Counted from the first letter of the stretch, positions 1 to 10,411 are shown. The stretch is DNA of 64,000 nt from Marinomonas phaeophyticola (GCF_026966905.1 NZ_JAPUBN010000011.1:372001-436000), one strand, 5' to 3'. The notes: generated by a model from the sequence alone, not told the origin. A program made the numbers and translations.

Positions 1-34
1 AGCACGTGCACCTTGGTTTGCTGAATCCGAATAA
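1..34 (+). CDS. nusA: Transcription termination/antitermination factor NusA, C-terminal tail (partial)
   Basis: Only the last ten codons are in the window, read from base 2 to the TAA at 32-34. They encode ARAPWFAESE, which resembles the usual NusA tail ending in an A-R-x-x-W-F pattern. The position directly before infB is the standard nusA place in gammaproteobacteria. The call rests on this short tail plus synteny. Confidence 0.7.
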   Translation, partial: ARAPWFAESE

Positions 35-57
35 TCTGAGTGGAAAGGGGGAACTTA

Positions 58-2628
58 ATGACAGTTCAAACCGTAAAATTACTATCCGAATTGGTCAATA
101 CGCCAGTCGAGAAGCTTCTTGCTCAGATGAAGGAAGCTGGTCTTTCTCATTCTAGTGGAGATCAAGAAGTATCTGACACTGAAAAACAGGTATTATTGAA
201 CCACTTAAAGCGTTCTCACGGTGATCAGGATGAGGGATCTCAGCGTATTACATTACAACGTAAGAAAACGAGTACGCTAAAAGGCGGCGACAATAAAATC
301 GTTAATGTTGAAGTTCGTAAAAAACGCACCTATGCTAAACGTAGTGAAGGCGATGAAGGTCTTCAACAAGAATTACTAGAAAAACGACAAGCTGAAGAAG
401 CGCGTATTTTAGCAGAAGAACAAGCACGTAAAGAAGCTGAGCTAAAAGCAGAAGCTGAGAAGGCGGCGGCTGAGAAGCTAGAAGCTGAAAAAGCGGCAGC
501 GAAAGAAAAAGCTGAAGCAGAAGAAAAAGCTAGATTAGAAGCAGAAAAATCGAATTCTAAATCTGAAGTAAGTAATGCACCGGAGACGTACATCTCCAAA
601 ATAGGAGCGGACGAGCCCGTGGAAACAGTTAAAAAACCTAAGCCAGTATCGAAAAAAGTAAGCGCGCCAGCAGGTGACAATGATTCGGCTTCTAAAGGTA
701 AAAAAGGCGCTGCTAAACAAGATAATAAACCGAAAGGGCGTTACAACTCAGATAACAAACGCTCAAATAAAATTAGCCTTTCTGGGGATGATGAATTCGG
801 TCGTCGCGGCGGTAAATTGAAGCGTAAACGTCCTTCTAAGCAAGAGCATGGCTTCCAAAAACCGACGGCCCCAATTATTCATGAAGTCGCTATTCCTGAA
901 AGCATCACCGTTGCTGATCTTGCCGAGAAAATGTCGGTAAAAGGCGCTGAAGTTATTAAGATTATGTTTAAAATGGGCGCTATGGCGACGATTAACCAAA
1001 CAATTGATCGTGATACGGCAACCCTTGTTATTGAAGAAATGGGCCATAAAGTAAAATACATCGATGAAAATGCTGTCGAAAATGACATGATTGAAGCGAT
1101 TGATTACGAAGGTGAGTCAATTAAACGAGCTCCAGTAGTAACGGTAATGGGTCACGTAGACCATGGTAAAACATCATTACTTGATTACATTCGTACTACT
1201 CGTGTTGCAGCGGGTGAGTCTGGTGGTATTACACAGCATATTGGTGCATATCACGTTGAAACGCCTCATGGCATGATCAGTTTCTTAGATACTCCAGGAC
1301 ATGCGGCTTTTACAGCAATGCGTGCCCGTGGAGCGAAAGCAACAGACATTGTTATTCTAGTATGTGCTGCGGATGATGGTGTTATGCCTCAAACCGAAGA
1401 AGCGATTCAGCATGCTAAAGCGGCTGGCGTTCCAATGGTTGTCGCGATTACTAAGATAGATAAAGATGGTGCGGACATCGATCGTGTCAAAAATGAATTA
1501 GTTGCCAAAGAAGTTGTTCCTGAAGAATGGGGCGGCAATATCCAGTTTATTGGTGTGTCAGCGAAAACGGGTGAAGGTATTGAAGCGCTTCTAGAAGCGG
1601 TATTGCTTGAATCTGAAGTATTAGAATTAATGGCCGTTCCTAGTTCTCCTGGTAAGGGCGTTGTTGTTGAATCTCGTCTAGATCGTGGACGTGGTTCTGT
1701 GGCTACACTATTGGTTCAAAACGGTACTTTACGCAAAGGTGATATTGTTCTTGCTGGCTTGCAAATGGGTCGTGTTCGAGCGTTACTTGACGAAAATGGC
1801 AAGCCGATCTCTGAAGCTGGACCGTCTATCCCTGTTGAAATCCTTGGTTTGGACGGAACACCTGAAGCGGGTGAAGAGTTTATTGTTGTTGCTGACGAGC
1901 GTAAAGCCCGTGAAGTGGCAAACTTCCGCCAAGGTAAATACCGTGAAGTTCGTTTTGCTCGTCAACATTCTGCCAAACTTGAAAACTTATTCTCAGAAAT
2001 GGGTAAAGACGAAGTTCGTACGCTTAACGTGGTGATTAAAGCGGATGTGCGTGGTTCTCTTGAAGCATTGATGAAATCTTTGAATGACCTAAGTACAGAT
2101 GAAGTGCGTGTCAATATTATCTCTAATGGTGTTGGCGGCATCACTGAAACCGATGCTTCGTTGGCATTAGCTTCAGATGCCGTAATCTTCGGTTTTAACG
2201 TTCGTGCGGATGCCTCTGCTAAGCAATTTATTGAACGTGAAAGTGTGGACCTTCGCTATTACAGTATCATTTATAACATCATTGATGATGTTAGGTCGGC
2301 GTTATCAGGAATGTTATCTCCTGATCTACGTGAAGAAATCTTAGGTACTGCAGAAGTTCGCGATGTATTCCGTTCGCCTAAATTTGGCTTGATTGCGGGC
2401 TGTATGGTTCTGGATGGAACCGTATATCGCAGCAAACAAATTCGTGTTCTTCGTGATAACGTTGTTATCTACGAAGGTGAGCTTGAATCATTACGTCGCT
2501 TTAAAGATGCCGTAAATGATGTTCGTCAAGGTATGGAATGTGGTATCGGTGTTAAGAACTACAACGATGTTAAAGAAGGCGACAAAATAGAAGTCTTTGA
2601 AACCATCGAAGTGGCTCGTACACTTTAA
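58..2628 (+). CDS. infB: Translation initiation factor IF-2
   Basis: GTPase that delivers initiator fMet-tRNA to the 30S subunit and promotes 50S joining. The protein is 856 aa when started at the ATG at 58, which has a strong AAAGGGGG ribosome site just upstream and gives the typical IF-2 N-terminus ([20 protein letters not shown]). An in-frame GTG at 40 lies upstream of that site and is less likely. An IF2_N domain comes first, then a long charged Ala/Glu/Lys linker (roughly residues 100-260), a second IF2_N domain, and the G domain. The P-loop GHVDHGKT is near residue 365, DTPGH and TKID follow, and the beta-barrel and C-terminal fMet-tRNA-binding domains end the protein. It lies between nusA and rbfA in the usual operon. 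Confidence 0.97.
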   Translation: MTVQTVKLLSELVNTPVEKLLAQMKEAGLSHSSGDQEVSDTEKQVLLNHLKRSHGDQDEGSQRITLQRKKTSTLKGGDNKIVNVEVRKKRTYAKRSEGDEGLQQELLEKRQAEEARILAEEQARKEAELKAEAEKAAAEKLEAEKAAAKEKAEAEEKARLEAEKSNSKSEVSNAPETYISKIGADEPVETVKKPKPVSKKVSAPAGDNDSASKGKKGAAKQDNKPKGRYNSDNKRSNKISLSGDDEFGRRGGKLKRKRPSKQEHGFQKPTAPIIHEVAIPESITVADLAEKMSVKGAEVIKIMFKMGAMATINQTIDRDTATLVIEEMGHKVKYIDENAVENDMIEAIDYEGESIKRAPVVTVMGHVDHGKTSLLDYIRTTRVAAGESGGITQHIGAYHVETPHGMISFLDTPGHAAFTAMRARGAKATDIVILVCAADDGVMPQTEEAIQHAKAAGVPMVVAITKIDKDGADIDRVKNELVAKEVVPEEWGGNIQFIGVSAKTGEGIEALLEAVLLESEVLELMAVPSSPGKGVVVESRLDRGRGSVATLLVQNGTLRKGDIVLAGLQMGRVRALLDENGKPISEAGPSIPVEILGLDGTPEAGEEFIVVADERKAREVANFRQGKYREVRFARQHSAKLENLFSEMGKDEVRTLNVVIKADVRGSLEALMKSLNDLSTDEVRVNIISNGVGGITETDASLALASDAVIFGFNVRADASAKQFIERESVDLRYYSIIYNIIDDVRSALSGMLSPDLREEILGTAEVRDVFRSPKFGLIAGCMVLDGTVYRSKQIRVLRDNVVIYEGELESLRRFKDAVNDVRQGMECGIGVKNYNDVKEGDKIEVFETIEVARTL

Positions 2629-2640
2629 TAGGATTAGATC

Positions 2641-3030
2641 ATGGCAGGCGAATTTAGTCGTACTAGTCGGATTGGTGACCAGCTCCAAAAGGAGCTGGCT
2701 TCTATTATACAATTCGAAGTAAAAGACCCCAGACTTGGTTTAGTTACTATTAATGAAGTTAGAGTGGCAAAAGATTTAGGCTACGCTGATATTTATTACA
2801 CAGTATTGGGTATGGATGATAAGCCAGAAAAATTAGCAGAGAATCAGGTTGCCCTGGACAGTGCTAAGAACTTTCTGCGTCGTCGTTTATCTCAAGAAGT
2901 AAAATTGCGTATTATGCCGCATTTACGTTTTCATTATGATAATAGTGTTCTGAATGGCGCCCGTATGTCAGCCTTAATTGATGAAGCTGTACGTGCAGAC
3001 AGTAAGCATTCAGACAGCAATGATGAATAA
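2641..3030 (+). CDS. rbfA: Ribosome-binding factor A
   Basis: Small 129-aa KH-fold protein that binds the 30S subunit and helps mature the 16S rRNA 5' end, with a known role in cold adaptation. The sequence shows the family N-terminus (FSRTSRIGDQLQKELASII), the KDPRLG motif and the PHLRFHYD segment that closes the KH core. It starts 12 bases after infB and ends 8 bases before truB, so it is translated from the same transcript. The C-terminal tail is acidic and low in complexity, as is normal for RbfA. Confidence 0.96.
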   Translation: MAGEFSRTSRIGDQLQKELASIIQFEVKDPRLGLVTINEVRVAKDLGYADIYYTVLGMDDKPEKLAENQVALDSAKNFLRRRLSQEVKLRIMPHLRFHYDNSVLNGARMSALIDEAVRADSKHSDSNDE

Positions 3031-3038
3031 GGTAATCA

Positions 3039-3965
3039 ATGGCAAAAACTAAGTGGCGTACTGTTAATGGCATTGTGCTATTAAATAAACCTTTAGGACT
3101 TAGTTCAAACCAAGCATTACAGCGTGTTCGACGTCTATTTCGAGCAGAAAAAGCCGGTCATACTGGTGCGCTAGACCCTCTAGCCACCGGTATGTTACCT
3201 CTTTGCTTTGGTGAGGCGACTAAGTTTTCTCAATTTTTATTGGATTCTAATAAACGCTATCAAACCCGCATCTCTTTAGGTGTCCGTACTACAACGGGTG
3301 ATAAAGAAGGTGATATCCTGACTCAAGAAGCGATTCCTTCCATTTCTGATGATGATCTTGAAATACTGCTGGATCGTTTTCGTGGTGATATAGAGCAAAT
3401 TCCTCCGATGTATTCAGCGTTAAAGCACGAAGGTAAGCCTTTGTATGAATATGCTCGTCAAGGTGTTGTCATAGAGCGTAAACGCCGTTCTGTTCATATT
3501 AGTAATTTAACGCTAATTGAACGAACTGAAGATACCCTGACATTGGATATTTCTTGTTCTAAAGGCACTTACATTAGAACCATTGGTGAGGATATTGGTG
3601 AAGCTTTAGGTTGTGGCGCTCATTTGGATGCTTTACATCGGGTTTCTTCCGCTTCTTACCAACCAGAAAATATGATGACTCTTGAATCCCTGGAAAGCCT
3701 TCTTGAAAGTGACGGTGAAGAGGCTTTAGATGAAATGCTTTTACCCATGGATTCTGCAGTTGATTACTTGCCTGCTGTTGTTTTTTCAGAGTCACAAACA
3801 CGTGATATTCTGTTTGGTAGAGCGGTTGCTCTTTCTGAAGAATTGCCGGGTACAGAATTGATTCGTCTTTTTTCAGAAGTGGATAACAGATTCCTTGGTT
3901 TAGGGTCCATAAAGGGTTTGTTAATTAAGCCTCATCGTTTGATTAATACCAGTGAATTGACCTAA
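3039..3965 (+). CDS. truB: tRNA pseudouridine(55) synthase TruB
   Basis: Converts U55 in the T-loop of elongator tRNAs to pseudouridine. The protein is 308 aa, normal for the family. The catalytic motif is HTGALDPLATG with the nucleophile Asp46, preceded by the N-terminal KPLGLSSNQALQRVRR block. The conserved SALKHEGKPLYEYAR and SCSKGTYIRTI segments are present. A C-terminal PUA-like region follows from about residue 245. It sits in the usual infB-rbfA-truB-rpsO order. Confidence 0.96.
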   Translation: MAKTKWRTVNGIVLLNKPLGLSSNQALQRVRRLFRAEKAGHTGALDPLATGMLPLCFGEATKFSQFLLDSNKRYQTRISLGVRTTTGDKEGDILTQEAIPSISDDDLEILLDRFRGDIEQIPPMYSALKHEGKPLYEYARQGVVIERKRRSVHISNLTLIERTEDTLTLDISCSKGTYIRTIGEDIGEALGCGAHLDALHRVSSASYQPENMMTLESLESLLESDGEEALDEMLLPMDSAVDYLPAVVFSESQTRDILFGRAVALSEELPGTELIRLFSEVDNRFLGLGSIKGLLIKPHRLINTSELT

Positions 3966-3971
3966 ACATAG

Positions 3972-3980
3972 TGATATAAT
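3972..3980 (+). promoter_or_regulatory. Candidate extended -10 promoter for rpsO
   Basis: TGATATAAT (a TG dinucleotide one base before a perfect TATAAT) lies 77 bases before the rpsO start, just past the truB stop. No -35 at normal spacing is evident: a TTGACC at 3957-3962 is only 12 bases away. It could serve as an extended -10 promoter, in line with the separate rpsO promoter known in other gammaproteobacteria. This is inference from sequence only. Confidence 0.45.
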
Positions 3981-4056
3981 CCAACTCTTAGGATGGCTGA
4001 AAATATGCTCGGACACCCTATATATTTAATAGCATATTATAATTGGAGATAAGATT

Positions 4057-4326
4057 ATGGCTTTGACTGCAGAAGCAAAAGCAGCATTGGTAAAAGAGTT
4101 TCAAGTGGCTGAAGGTGATACTGGTTCACCAGAAGTTCAAGTTGCATTGCTAACTAAGAACATTGAAGGCCTACAAGGTCACTTCAAATCTCATATCCAT
4201 GACCATCATTCTCGTCGCGGTTTAATCCGCATGGTAAACCAACGTCGTAAGTTGTTGGATTACCTAAAACGTAAAGATGCAGCACGTTATACTGGTTTGA
4301 TTAAAAAACTAGGTCTACGTCGCTAA
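4057..4326 (+). CDS. rpsO: 30S ribosomal protein S15
   Basis: Primary rRNA-binding protein of the 30S platform. The protein is 89 aa, exactly the usual length. It shows the conserved [14 protein letters not shown] segment, the [11 protein letters not shown] motif that contacts 16S rRNA helix 22, and the C-terminal [21 protein letters not shown] ribosome site precedes the ATG. It is followed directly by an intrinsic terminator and then by pnp, the classical rpsO-pnp arrangement. Confidence 0.98.
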   Translation: MALTAEAKAALVKEFQVAEGDTGSPEVQVALLTKNIEGLQGHFKSHIHDHHSRRGLIRMVNQRRKLLDYLKRKDAARYTGLIKKLGLRR

Positions 4327-4334
4327 GACTTTAT

Positions 4335-4365
4335 AAAGGGCCATAGTTTACTATGGCCTTTTTTT
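4335..4365 (+). terminator. Intrinsic terminator after rpsO
   Basis: An 8-bp perfect stem GGCCATAG/CTATGGCC (4339-4346 with 4351-4358) with a TTTA loop is followed by seven T. It begins nine bases after the rpsO stop, so it would uncouple part of rpsO transcription from pnp. Confidence 0.9.
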
Positions 4366-4408
4366 ATTGATCTCCCAGAGGGCAGCCTGTACTTCATATT
4401 GTTTTTTG

Positions 4409-4438
4409 TTGGACCGAAAAGAGTTTAACGACTATAAA
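4409..4438 (+). promoter_or_regulatory. Candidate sigma-70 promoter for pnp
   Basis: TTGGAC (4409-4414) and TATAAA (4433-4438) are separated by 18 bases, downstream of the rpsO terminator and about 75 bases before the pnp start. A separate pnp promoter between rpsO and pnp is known in Escherichia coli. Confidence 0.5.
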
Positions 4439-4512
4439 AGAAATAATTTGAGTACTGGCTTAAAAAGATTGTCTTTGGGATCAATCCATTTAAATTTTTA
4501 AAAGGAATATAT

Positions 4513-6627
4513 GTGAGTATTACGACAAAAACTTTTCAATTTGGTAACGATACTGTTGTTTTAGAAACAGGTCGAATTGCGCGTCAAGCAACGGGTGCCG
4601 TTCTTTGTACTATTGGTGATGCACAAGTACTTGCTACTGTTGTCGGTGCGAAATCAGCAAAAGCGGGTCAAGATTTTTTCCCATTATCCGTTCACTACCA
4701 AGAGCGTGCTTACGCTGTAGGTAAAATTCCTGGTGGTTTCTTAAAACGTGAAGGCCGTCCTTCTGAAAAAGAAACGCTTACTTCTCGTTTAATCGACCGT
4801 CCAATTCGTCCATTGTTCCCTAAAGGGTTCATGAATGAAGTTCAAGTTGTTTGTACGGTTATGTCAACAAACACGAATTTAGACGCAGATATCGCTGCTA
4901 TGATCGCAACGTCGGCAGCGCTAACAATATCGGGTATTCCATTTAATGGACCGATTGGTGCTGCACGTGTAGGCTTTAATGACGAATCTGGTTACATCTT
5001 AAACCCAAGCTACAGTGATTTAGACTCTTCTTTACTAGACATGGTGGTGGCTGGTACTAAAGATGCTGTATTGATGGTTGAGTCTGAAGCGCAAGAGCTG
5101 ACTGAAGATGAAATGCTAGGTGCGGTTCTGTTTGCCCACAAAGAAATGCAAGTAGCTATTTCTGCAGTTGCTGAATTTGCAGCTGAAGCGGGTAAGCCTC
5201 GTTGGGAGTGGGAAGCGGATGCAGTAAACGTTTCTTTAACAGAAGCATTAGCAACAGGTTATGCAGCACAAATTGAAGAAGCATATGGTATTAGCGAGAA
5301 AATGGCTCGTTATACTAAACTAGGTGAAGTACGTGATGCCGCGGTTGCCGCATTGGTTACTGAAGAAGGTGAATTTACAGAGGCTGACGTTACTGGTGCA
5401 TTTTCTAAATTAGAAAAACGCACTGTTCGTCGTCGTGTTATCGATGGTCAACCTCGTATTGACGGTCGCGACAATAAGACGGTTCGTCCAATTAATGTTG
5501 AAGTGGGTCTGTTGAGCAAAACTCACGGCTCGGCTTTGTTTACACGTGGTGAAACTCAAGCGATTGCAACTTGTACATTAGGTACAAGCCGTGATTCACA
5601 AATGACAGATGGTCTAACTGGCGAAAGCAAAGACAGCTTTATGTTGCACTATAACTTCCCTCCATACTCTGTAGGTGAATGTGGTCGCATGGGTGGTGTT
5701 GGTCGTCGTGAAATCGGTCACGGTCGTTTGGCTCGTCGCGGTGTTCAAGCTGTGCTGCCAAGTGAAGACGAATTCCCATATACAATTCGTATCGTTTCTG
5801 AAATTACAGAATCAAACGGCTCAAGCTCAATGGCTTCTGTTTGTGGTGCGAGTTTGTCTATGATGGATGCGGGTGTTCCACTTAAAGCTCCTGTTGCGGG
5901 TATTGCAATGGGTCTTATCAAAGAAGACGATGGTTTTGCTGTATTAACTGATATCTTGGGTGATGAAGATCATCTAGGCGATATGGACTTTAAAGTAGCG
6001 GGTACTTCTGAAGGTATTACAGCGCTTCAAATGGATATCAAAATTGAAGGTATCAACGAAGAAATTATGGATATTGCATTGAGCCAAGCGCGCGATGCAC
6101 GTGTTCATATCCTTCGTGAAATGGCAACAGTGATTGGTTATGCTCGCCCAGAAGTTTCTCCAAATGCACCCTCTATGGCTAGCATCAAAATTGATCCTGA
6201 AAAAATCCGTGACGTTATTGGTAAAGGTGGTGCAACAATCCGCTCTATTACCGAACTAACGGGAGCTTCGATTGATCTAGATGATGATGGTACAGTACGT
6301 ATTTTTGCAGCAGATAAAGCGTCATCTGATGCGGCTCTAGTTCGTATTTACGAAATTACAGCGGAAGCTGAAGTGGATAAGATTTATAAAGGTACTGTCG
6401 CTCGTTTAGCTGAGTTCGGTGCATTTGTTAACATCTTACCTGGTAAAGATGGTTTGGTTCATATTTCACAAATTGCTGATGAGCGTATCCGTGCTGTTTC
6501 AGACTTTTTGAAAGAAGGACAAGAAGTTATTGTTAAAGTATTGGATGTTGATGCACGTGGTCGTATCAAATTATCTATGAAAGACGTAACTGAAGAAGAG
6601 AAAATTGCTTTTGCTGCGGCAGAGTAA
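4513..6627 (+). CDS. pnp: Polyribonucleotide nucleotidyltransferase (PNPase)
   Basis: Phosphorolytic 3'-5' exoribonuclease and part of the RNA degradosome. The protein is 704 aa with two RNase PH-like domains. The second carries the FTRGETQ and [19 protein letters not shown] motifs. A KH domain with the [10 protein letters not shown] loop starts near residue 558, and an S1 domain starts near residue 625. The start is GTG at 4513, preceded by AAAAGGA; the overlapping ATG at 4511 is out of frame and meets TGA at once. A strong terminator follows. Confidence 0.97.
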   Translation: MSITTKTFQFGNDTVVLETGRIARQATGAVLCTIGDAQVLATVVGAKSAKAGQDFFPLSVHYQERAYAVGKIPGGFLKREGRPSEKETLTSRLIDRPIRPLFPKGFMNEVQVVCTVMSTNTNLDADIAAMIATSAALTISGIPFNGPIGAARVGFNDESGYILNPSYSDLDSSLLDMVVAGTKDAVLMVESEAQELTEDEMLGAVLFAHKEMQVAISAVAEFAAEAGKPRWEWEADAVNVSLTEALATGYAAQIEEAYGISEKMARYTKLGEVRDAAVAALVTEEGEFTEADVTGAFSKLEKRTVRRRVIDGQPRIDGRDNKTVRPINVEVGLLSKTHGSALFTRGETQAIATCTLGTSRDSQMTDGLTGESKDSFMLHYNFPPYSVGECGRMGGVGRREIGHGRLARRGVQAVLPSEDEFPYTIRIVSEITESNGSSSMASVCGASLSMMDAGVPLKAPVAGIAMGLIKEDDGFAVLTDILGDEDHLGDMDFKVAGTSEGITALQMDIKIEGINEEIMDIALSQARDARVHILREMATVIGYARPEVSPNAPSMASIKIDPEKIRDVIGKGGATIRSITELTGASIDLDDDGTVRIFAADKASSDAALVRIYEITAEAEVDKIYKGTVARLAEFGAFVNILPGKDGLVHISQIADERIRAVSDFLKEGQEVIVKVLDVDARGRIKLSMKDVTEEEKIAFAAAE

Positions 6628-6649
6628 TTACTTTTCTTGACTGATTATA

Positions 6650-6683
6650 AAAGGCATCAATACAATGTATTGATGCCTTTTTT
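6650..6683 (+). terminator. Intrinsic terminator after pnp
   Basis: A long stem AAGGCATCAATAC/GTATTGATGCCTT (6651-6663 with 6667-6679) with a three-base loop runs into a T-tract. It ends the nusA-pnp transcription unit. Confidence 0.92.
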
Positions 6684-6755
6684 GTTAATGGCTGCTAAGC
6701 TTTTATAAATATTACGACATTTAGTAGTTATGAGTTATTTTTCAGGAGAAAGTTA

Positions 6756-7346
6756 ATGGCTAGAAATACAAAGGCAACATTCTCGACAATGTTGTGTGGG
6801 GCTCTGGTTTTAGTAGGGTGTAGCTCTACTCCAGAAAAGGCACCTGTTGCAGAATGCTTATTTGCAGATGGCTCTAATGTAGAGGCACCTGCTTGGGTCT
6901 GTGGCGCGCCAATTGAAGGTGTTGAATTGGCGGCTGTTGGTTACAGTGATAAGTCAGTTGCCGGTCCTAATTTTATGAAACAAATGGCTTCTACTGCCGC
7001 TAGAGTAGAGCTAGCTCAAGTATTAAGTTTAGACATTGAAAATATGATTAAGCAATATGCTGAGACAACCGGAGCGGGTGATTCCGAAACGGTTGATCGT
7101 GTAAATACCGCTGTAACTAAGCAAATTACAGACCAAACGCTAATCGGTTCTAAAATCATTCGCCAAATGCCAACACCAACAGGTGGCATTGTTGTTCTCG
7201 TAGGGCTAGATCCTTCAGGCGTTGACTCAATAGCGAAAGAGTTACTTAGAACTTCTATGAATAATGAGCAGGCTTTATTTCAGAAATTTCAAGCTGAAAA
7301 AAGTTTTGAAGAATTAACTGAAGAGATTGCTAAACGCCGTCGATAA
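6756..7346 (+). CDS. LPP20-family outer-membrane lipoprotein (putative)
   Basis: 196-aa protein with a lipoprotein signal peptide: a hydrophobic stretch ends in the lipobox LVGC, so Cys22 would be lipidated. The mature part has the aromatic/Pro APAWVCG segment and a helical region (FMKQMASTAARVELAQVLSLDIENMIKQY) typical of the LPP20 / FlgP-like lipoprotein family. It is a single gene between the pnp terminator and the minus-strand VF530 gene. The exact role is unknown. AGGAGAAAG upstream is a good ribosome site. Confidence 0.72.
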   Translation: MARNTKATFSTMLCGALVLVGCSSTPEKAPVAECLFADGSNVEAPAWVCGAPIEGVELAAVGYSDKSVAGPNFMKQMASTAARVELAQVLSLDIENMIKQYAETTGAGDSETVDRVNTAVTKQITDQTLIGSKIIRQMPTPTGGIVVLVGLDPSGVDSIAKELLRTSMNNEQALFQKFQAEKSFEELTEEIAKRRR

Positions 7347-7415
7347 TATAAAAATATTTTCGGATTTATTTAAAAGGAGTAAGTGAATGGCTTATTCCTT
7401 TTAAATAGAAAAAGA

Positions 7416-7634
7416 TTATTTATCTGTGGTTACTTCCAAATATAAGTTTTCGACCTTATCTCTTGCCCATTGTGTGCGACGTAAAAATTTTAAACTAGAC
7501 TTAATGCTTGGGTCTGTTTGAAAGCAGTTAATGGGCACTCGAATCGCCATTTCTTCCCAGCCTAATGTATTTTCAAGTTCAACTAGAATTTGTTCTAATT
7601 TTATTCCATGTAACGGATTATTTTTTTGTACCAT
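7416..7634 (-). CDS. VF530 family (DUF2132) protein
   Basis: Small 72-aa protein matching the VF530/DUF2132 family end to end: [13 protein letters not shown] at the N-terminus, a [14 protein letters not shown] core, and [18 protein letters not shown] near the C-terminus. A VF530 structure suggested DNA binding, but the cellular function is not established. The gene faces the plus-strand genes on both sides. Confidence 0.85.
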   Translation of the reverse strand: MVQKNNPLHGIKLEQILVELENTLGWEEMAIRVPINCFQTDPSIKSSLKFLRRTQWARDKVENLYLEVTTDK

Positions 7635-7670
7635 AACAGTCTCGATTTGGTTGACTAATTTTACACTTAA

Positions 7671-8705
7671 ATGGGTGTTTTCAGTGTGAGAAAACTTTAT
7701 AGATTGTTTTTATATTGTGGTTTCTTTTTATTCTTGGGCTGTGACTCTCAACATGCGGTCCAGCAAAGTTTTGATGATTATAAAAGTGATCTAAGTAGGT
7801 CTCGATGGTTTGATTTACCGCCATTGAAGGCACTTGTTCAGCCTCTTCCTTTACCTTCACTTAACGATAGGCGATCTGAATTAACTCAGTTTGATATTAG
7901 TGTATTAGATTTTCTCTCTTTACAGCAATGCAGTATCGGGTCAGTCGTTGGTTATAAAAATAGCATTCTAGGTAAAGTTATGCCTGACAGCCAGAGGTTA
8001 TTGTATGAATTGAATTTAATCCATGCAATTGATACTTGCCAAATCGATTCTGACTCCCTTAGAGCCGAGTTATTAAGCATCAGACATGTTAAGCAAAAAG
8101 AGCTGACTAGAGCCTTTGCGAATAGCCTGTGGGCGGGAGAAGAAAGTGAGGCTTTTTTTAGTCTCTCTAACGGTATTATCTCTATGTCTCCTCATGAATC
8201 ATCATTCTTGCCGCTACAATCGGCATTTTCTTATTTACAACGAGTACAAACAAATTTAAATACAATACCTCAATTAAGTTCGGCAGAGCTAGAGGGTCAC
8301 TTTCAAACCATCTACCAAAGTGAATACGCGGGAAGATTATTGCAAACCTTGCGTTTGATAAGTTCTAATTTGAATCAAATTTCAAATGCGCTTCAGATGA
8401 TAGAGGCGAATGAAGCGTTTTGTGGTAAGCCTATCCTGTTTCTAAAACAGCAATTTAAGCGCCATTACATCGAAAAATTACAGCCTTATATGGCTAGGAT
8501 TAATAGAGTGGCTTTTAATGTGCTGCCTGTTTTAAATGCATTAAGAGAGCAAACTCAGCCGTTATCTAGTGACTTTAATCGTTTTTTGCAGCAATGGTCT
8601 ATGATAGGGGATGGCTCTGTGTGGGGAGGGTATCAAATGGCTTCTAAAAGGCATGCGCTCGAATGGAATAGATTATTTAATCAGTGTCAGCTCAGTTATA
8701 AATAG
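7671..8705 (+). CDS. DUF3080 family lipoprotein
   Basis: 344-aa protein with a hydrophobic N-terminal segment ending in FLGC, a probable lipobox. The rest shows DUF3080-like segments (SLLQF-type helices, a DIS..DFLSL..C core and a C-terminal WNRLFNQC). Function is unknown. The start is uncertain: ATG 7671 and GTG 7686 are both possible, and GTG gives a more compact signal peptide ([19 protein letters not shown]). The family assignment is from recollection of the family pattern. Confidence 0.7.
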   Translation: MGVFSVRKLYRLFLYCGFFLFLGCDSQHAVQQSFDDYKSDLSRSRWFDLPPLKALVQPLPLPSLNDRRSELTQFDISVLDFLSLQQCSIGSVVGYKNSILGKVMPDSQRLLYELNLIHAIDTCQIDSDSLRAELLSIRHVKQKELTRAFANSLWAGEESEAFFSLSNGIISMSPHESSFLPLQSAFSYLQRVQTNLNTIPQLSSAELEGHFQTIYQSEYAGRLLQTLRLISSNLNQISNALQMIEANEAFCGKPILFLKQQFKRHYIEKLQPYMARINRVAFNVLPVLNALREQTQPLSSDFNRFLQQWSMIGDGSVWGGYQMASKRHALEWNRLFNQCQLSYK

Positions 8706-8711
8706 AGTCAT

Positions 8712-9038
8712 TCAAGCTTGAGTGGGTGGCAGTAATGATTCAATACTTTTTATTGGGTCGTATTTCTCACCCAACCCCAACGCAAGTGGCTCCTCACCTA
8801 ATGCTTTAAGTAGTGCTATATTAGCGCTAGGGTTAGATGAAATATGATGAGAAAAGCGAATAGGTCGATTAACTGCGTGAACTTCTTGTTGTGAAAGCGT
8901 GTCGGGCGCGCTCTGTAATGCTGGACCGGGTTGAGCAAAAAGGCTCATTAACAAAGCAAATTGTGGATTGCCAGATACCGCTTTACCCTTTTGGGTAGAG
9001 TGGGTAATTTGGGTTTCGACAATCTCTCTAATGTTCAT
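8712..9038 (-). CDS. Hypothetical protein, 108 aa
   Basis: I do not recognise this protein. It has no signal peptide or membrane segment. The N-terminal part is a plausible helix (NPQFALLMSLFAQ), followed by an extended Pro/Ser/His-rich middle and a C-terminal DPIKSIESLLPP. Its stop lies six bases from the convergent DUF3080 stop. It is real on the evidence of normal codon usage and a fitting gap; no function is offered. Confidence 0.6.
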   Translation of the reverse strand: MNIREIVETQITHSTQKGKAVSGNPQFALLMSLFAQPGPALQSAPDTLSQQEVHAVNRPIRFSHHISSNPSANIALLKALGEEPLALGLGEKYDPIKSIESLLPPTQA

Positions 9039-9329
9039 TGAATACGCATCATTAATGGATATAACTATGTTATCGAGAGAAACTGATATTTCTTTAATGC
9101 TTTGTTTTAAAAGCGCAAAATTATAGACTTTTAGTCTATTTTTAGCCGATAGAAATGCTGGCGTGTTAGAGTAAATAAATCGATAAAGCTTGTAATGAAA
9201 GGGAATTATGGTTTTTAGTGTCGATTTACTCTATAAATGATAGATAAGTTGTCAGCAGAGTTTTAAAATTGAATTCAATTTAAATACGATAGTCTAATTT
9301 CTACCTTCCGTAACTGTGGATTTAAGTAC
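9039..9329. other. Divergent intergenic region
   Basis: 291 bases between the minus-strand hypothetical gene and the plus-strand GGDEF gene. It holds a small palindrome (TAGAC-TTTTA-GTCTA at 9124-9138) and a GCCGATAG box at 9145-9152 that resembles a sigma-28 -10 element but lacks a matching -35. No RNA gene or further ORF is evident. Confidence 0.4.
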
Positions 9330-10394
9330 ATGCATGATATACAGCAACTGATAGAAAACGTAAGACAGAATGAGCAAATTGCGCTTAAATTCTTTGAAAT
9401 CGAACGTTGTATTCTTTCTATTGGACGTTGTGATCAATTTGTATCTACGTTAACTCGAGAAGTGCAAAAGCATTTTAACGTTCCTTATGTGTGGGTGAAT
9501 TTGATTAATGAAGCGCCTTTGTCTCATTTAATTGAAAACCTAGAAAAAACCACTGATCTTAGAGATCGAGTTTTGTTTACTCGCCGCAGTGCGATGATAG
9601 ACATGATTAAATCCAGTAATAAAACCGTCCTTGTGAATGAAAATATTCAATCTTGTCGAGAAATTATTCCCTCTTCCTATCGTGATATTATTAGCTCAGT
9701 AGCGATTTCTCCATTAACAATTGATGGCGCTTTAGTTGGACTATTCTGTCAGGGAGACTCTAATGTCGACCGTTATAATCCAGAAACAAAAGATACTTTT
9801 CTACTCGATCAACTGGCGATTAAAATTTCTATTTGTTTAAGTAACGTCACCGCTAGAGAAAAATTAGAGTATTTAGCGACACGAGATTCTCTTACTGGAT
9901 TGTTAAATCGGCGTCAATTAGAGTTAATGCTGGAGAGAGAATTTACTCGATCAAAGCAAACGGGGCGAGATTTAACGGCAATTTTTATAGATTGCGATGC
10001 ATTTAAAGCCATTAACGACACGTTGGGCCACAACTGCGGGGATGAGGTACTTGAGTATATAGCAAGAAGATTACTTAAATATGTTCAGAAACAGGGACTG
10101 GCATTTCGATTTGCTGGCGATGAGTTTGTATTTGTTCTTCCTGGTAAAAGTCTTGAGCATTCTCTACAAGTGGCTGAGACACTGCACAACTATTTACAAT
10201 CAAATCCGTTGCGCTATAAAACTAACCTTGTTCCAATTACCGTTAGTTACGGTGGTGCTAGTATGAATGCGGATACGCCGGGTTCATATAAGCAATTATT
10301 AAGATTAGCGGATGAACGTCTTTATAGTTATAAGAATAATAAAAAACGAAGTGTTCCTACCAAAGTACTCAAGTTTTTAAATAAAATACGCTGA
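9330..10394 (+). CDS. Diguanylate cyclase with N-terminal DUF484/GAF-like domain
   Basis: 354-aa cytoplasmic protein predicted to make cyclic di-GMP. Residues 1-170 form a DUF484/GAF-like sensor, with no membrane segment. A GGDEF domain follows from about residue 190 (TRDSLTGLLNRRQLE, DCDAFKAINDTLGH), with the active-site signature AGDEF at 262-266. Ala in the first position is a common active variant. No RxxD inhibitory site is present five residues before the signature, so product feedback is not expected. It stands alone between a divergent gene and the glk operon. Confidence 0.87.
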   Translation: MHDIQQLIENVRQNEQIALKFFEIERCILSIGRCDQFVSTLTREVQKHFNVPYVWVNLINEAPLSHLIENLEKTTDLRDRVLFTRRSAMIDMIKSSNKTVLVNENIQSCREIIPSSYRDIISSVAISPLTIDGALVGLFCQGDSNVDRYNPETKDTFLLDQLAIKISICLSNVTAREKLEYLATRDSLTGLLNRRQLELMLEREFTRSKQTGRDLTAIFIDCDAFKAINDTLGHNCGDEVLEYIARRLLKYVQKQGLAFRFAGDEFVFVLPGKSLEHSLQVAETLHNYLQSNPLRYKTNLVPITVSYGGASMNADTPGSYKQLLRLADERLYSYKNNKKRSVPTKVLKFLNKIR

Positions 10395-10411
10395 TTGTAA
10401 TTTTATTACAA
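10395..10411. promoter_or_regulatory. Predicted HexR operator upstream of glk-zwf-eda
   Basis: A perfect 17-bp palindrome, TTGTAATTTTATTACAA, begins right after the stop of the GGDEF gene and about 85 bases before glk. It matches the TTGTA-TACAA type of palindrome reported for HexR, the repressor of Entner-Doudoroff and glucose genes in gammaproteobacteria. A weaker half-site (TGTAAAATTTCATTA) lies at 10461-10475. Context strongly supports the call; no hexR gene is in the window. Confidence 0.65.

Noticed and set aside
363..680. Long minus-strand ORF inside infB
   Set aside because: It is the mirror of the Ala/Glu/Lys-rich IF-2 linker; low complexity makes the opposite strand open by chance.
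9113..9152. Possible sigma-28 promoter for the GGDEF gene
   Set aside because: The GCCGATAG box is good, but the sequence 11 bases upstream (GACTTTTA) does not match TAAAGTTT, and the distance to the gene is about 180 bases.
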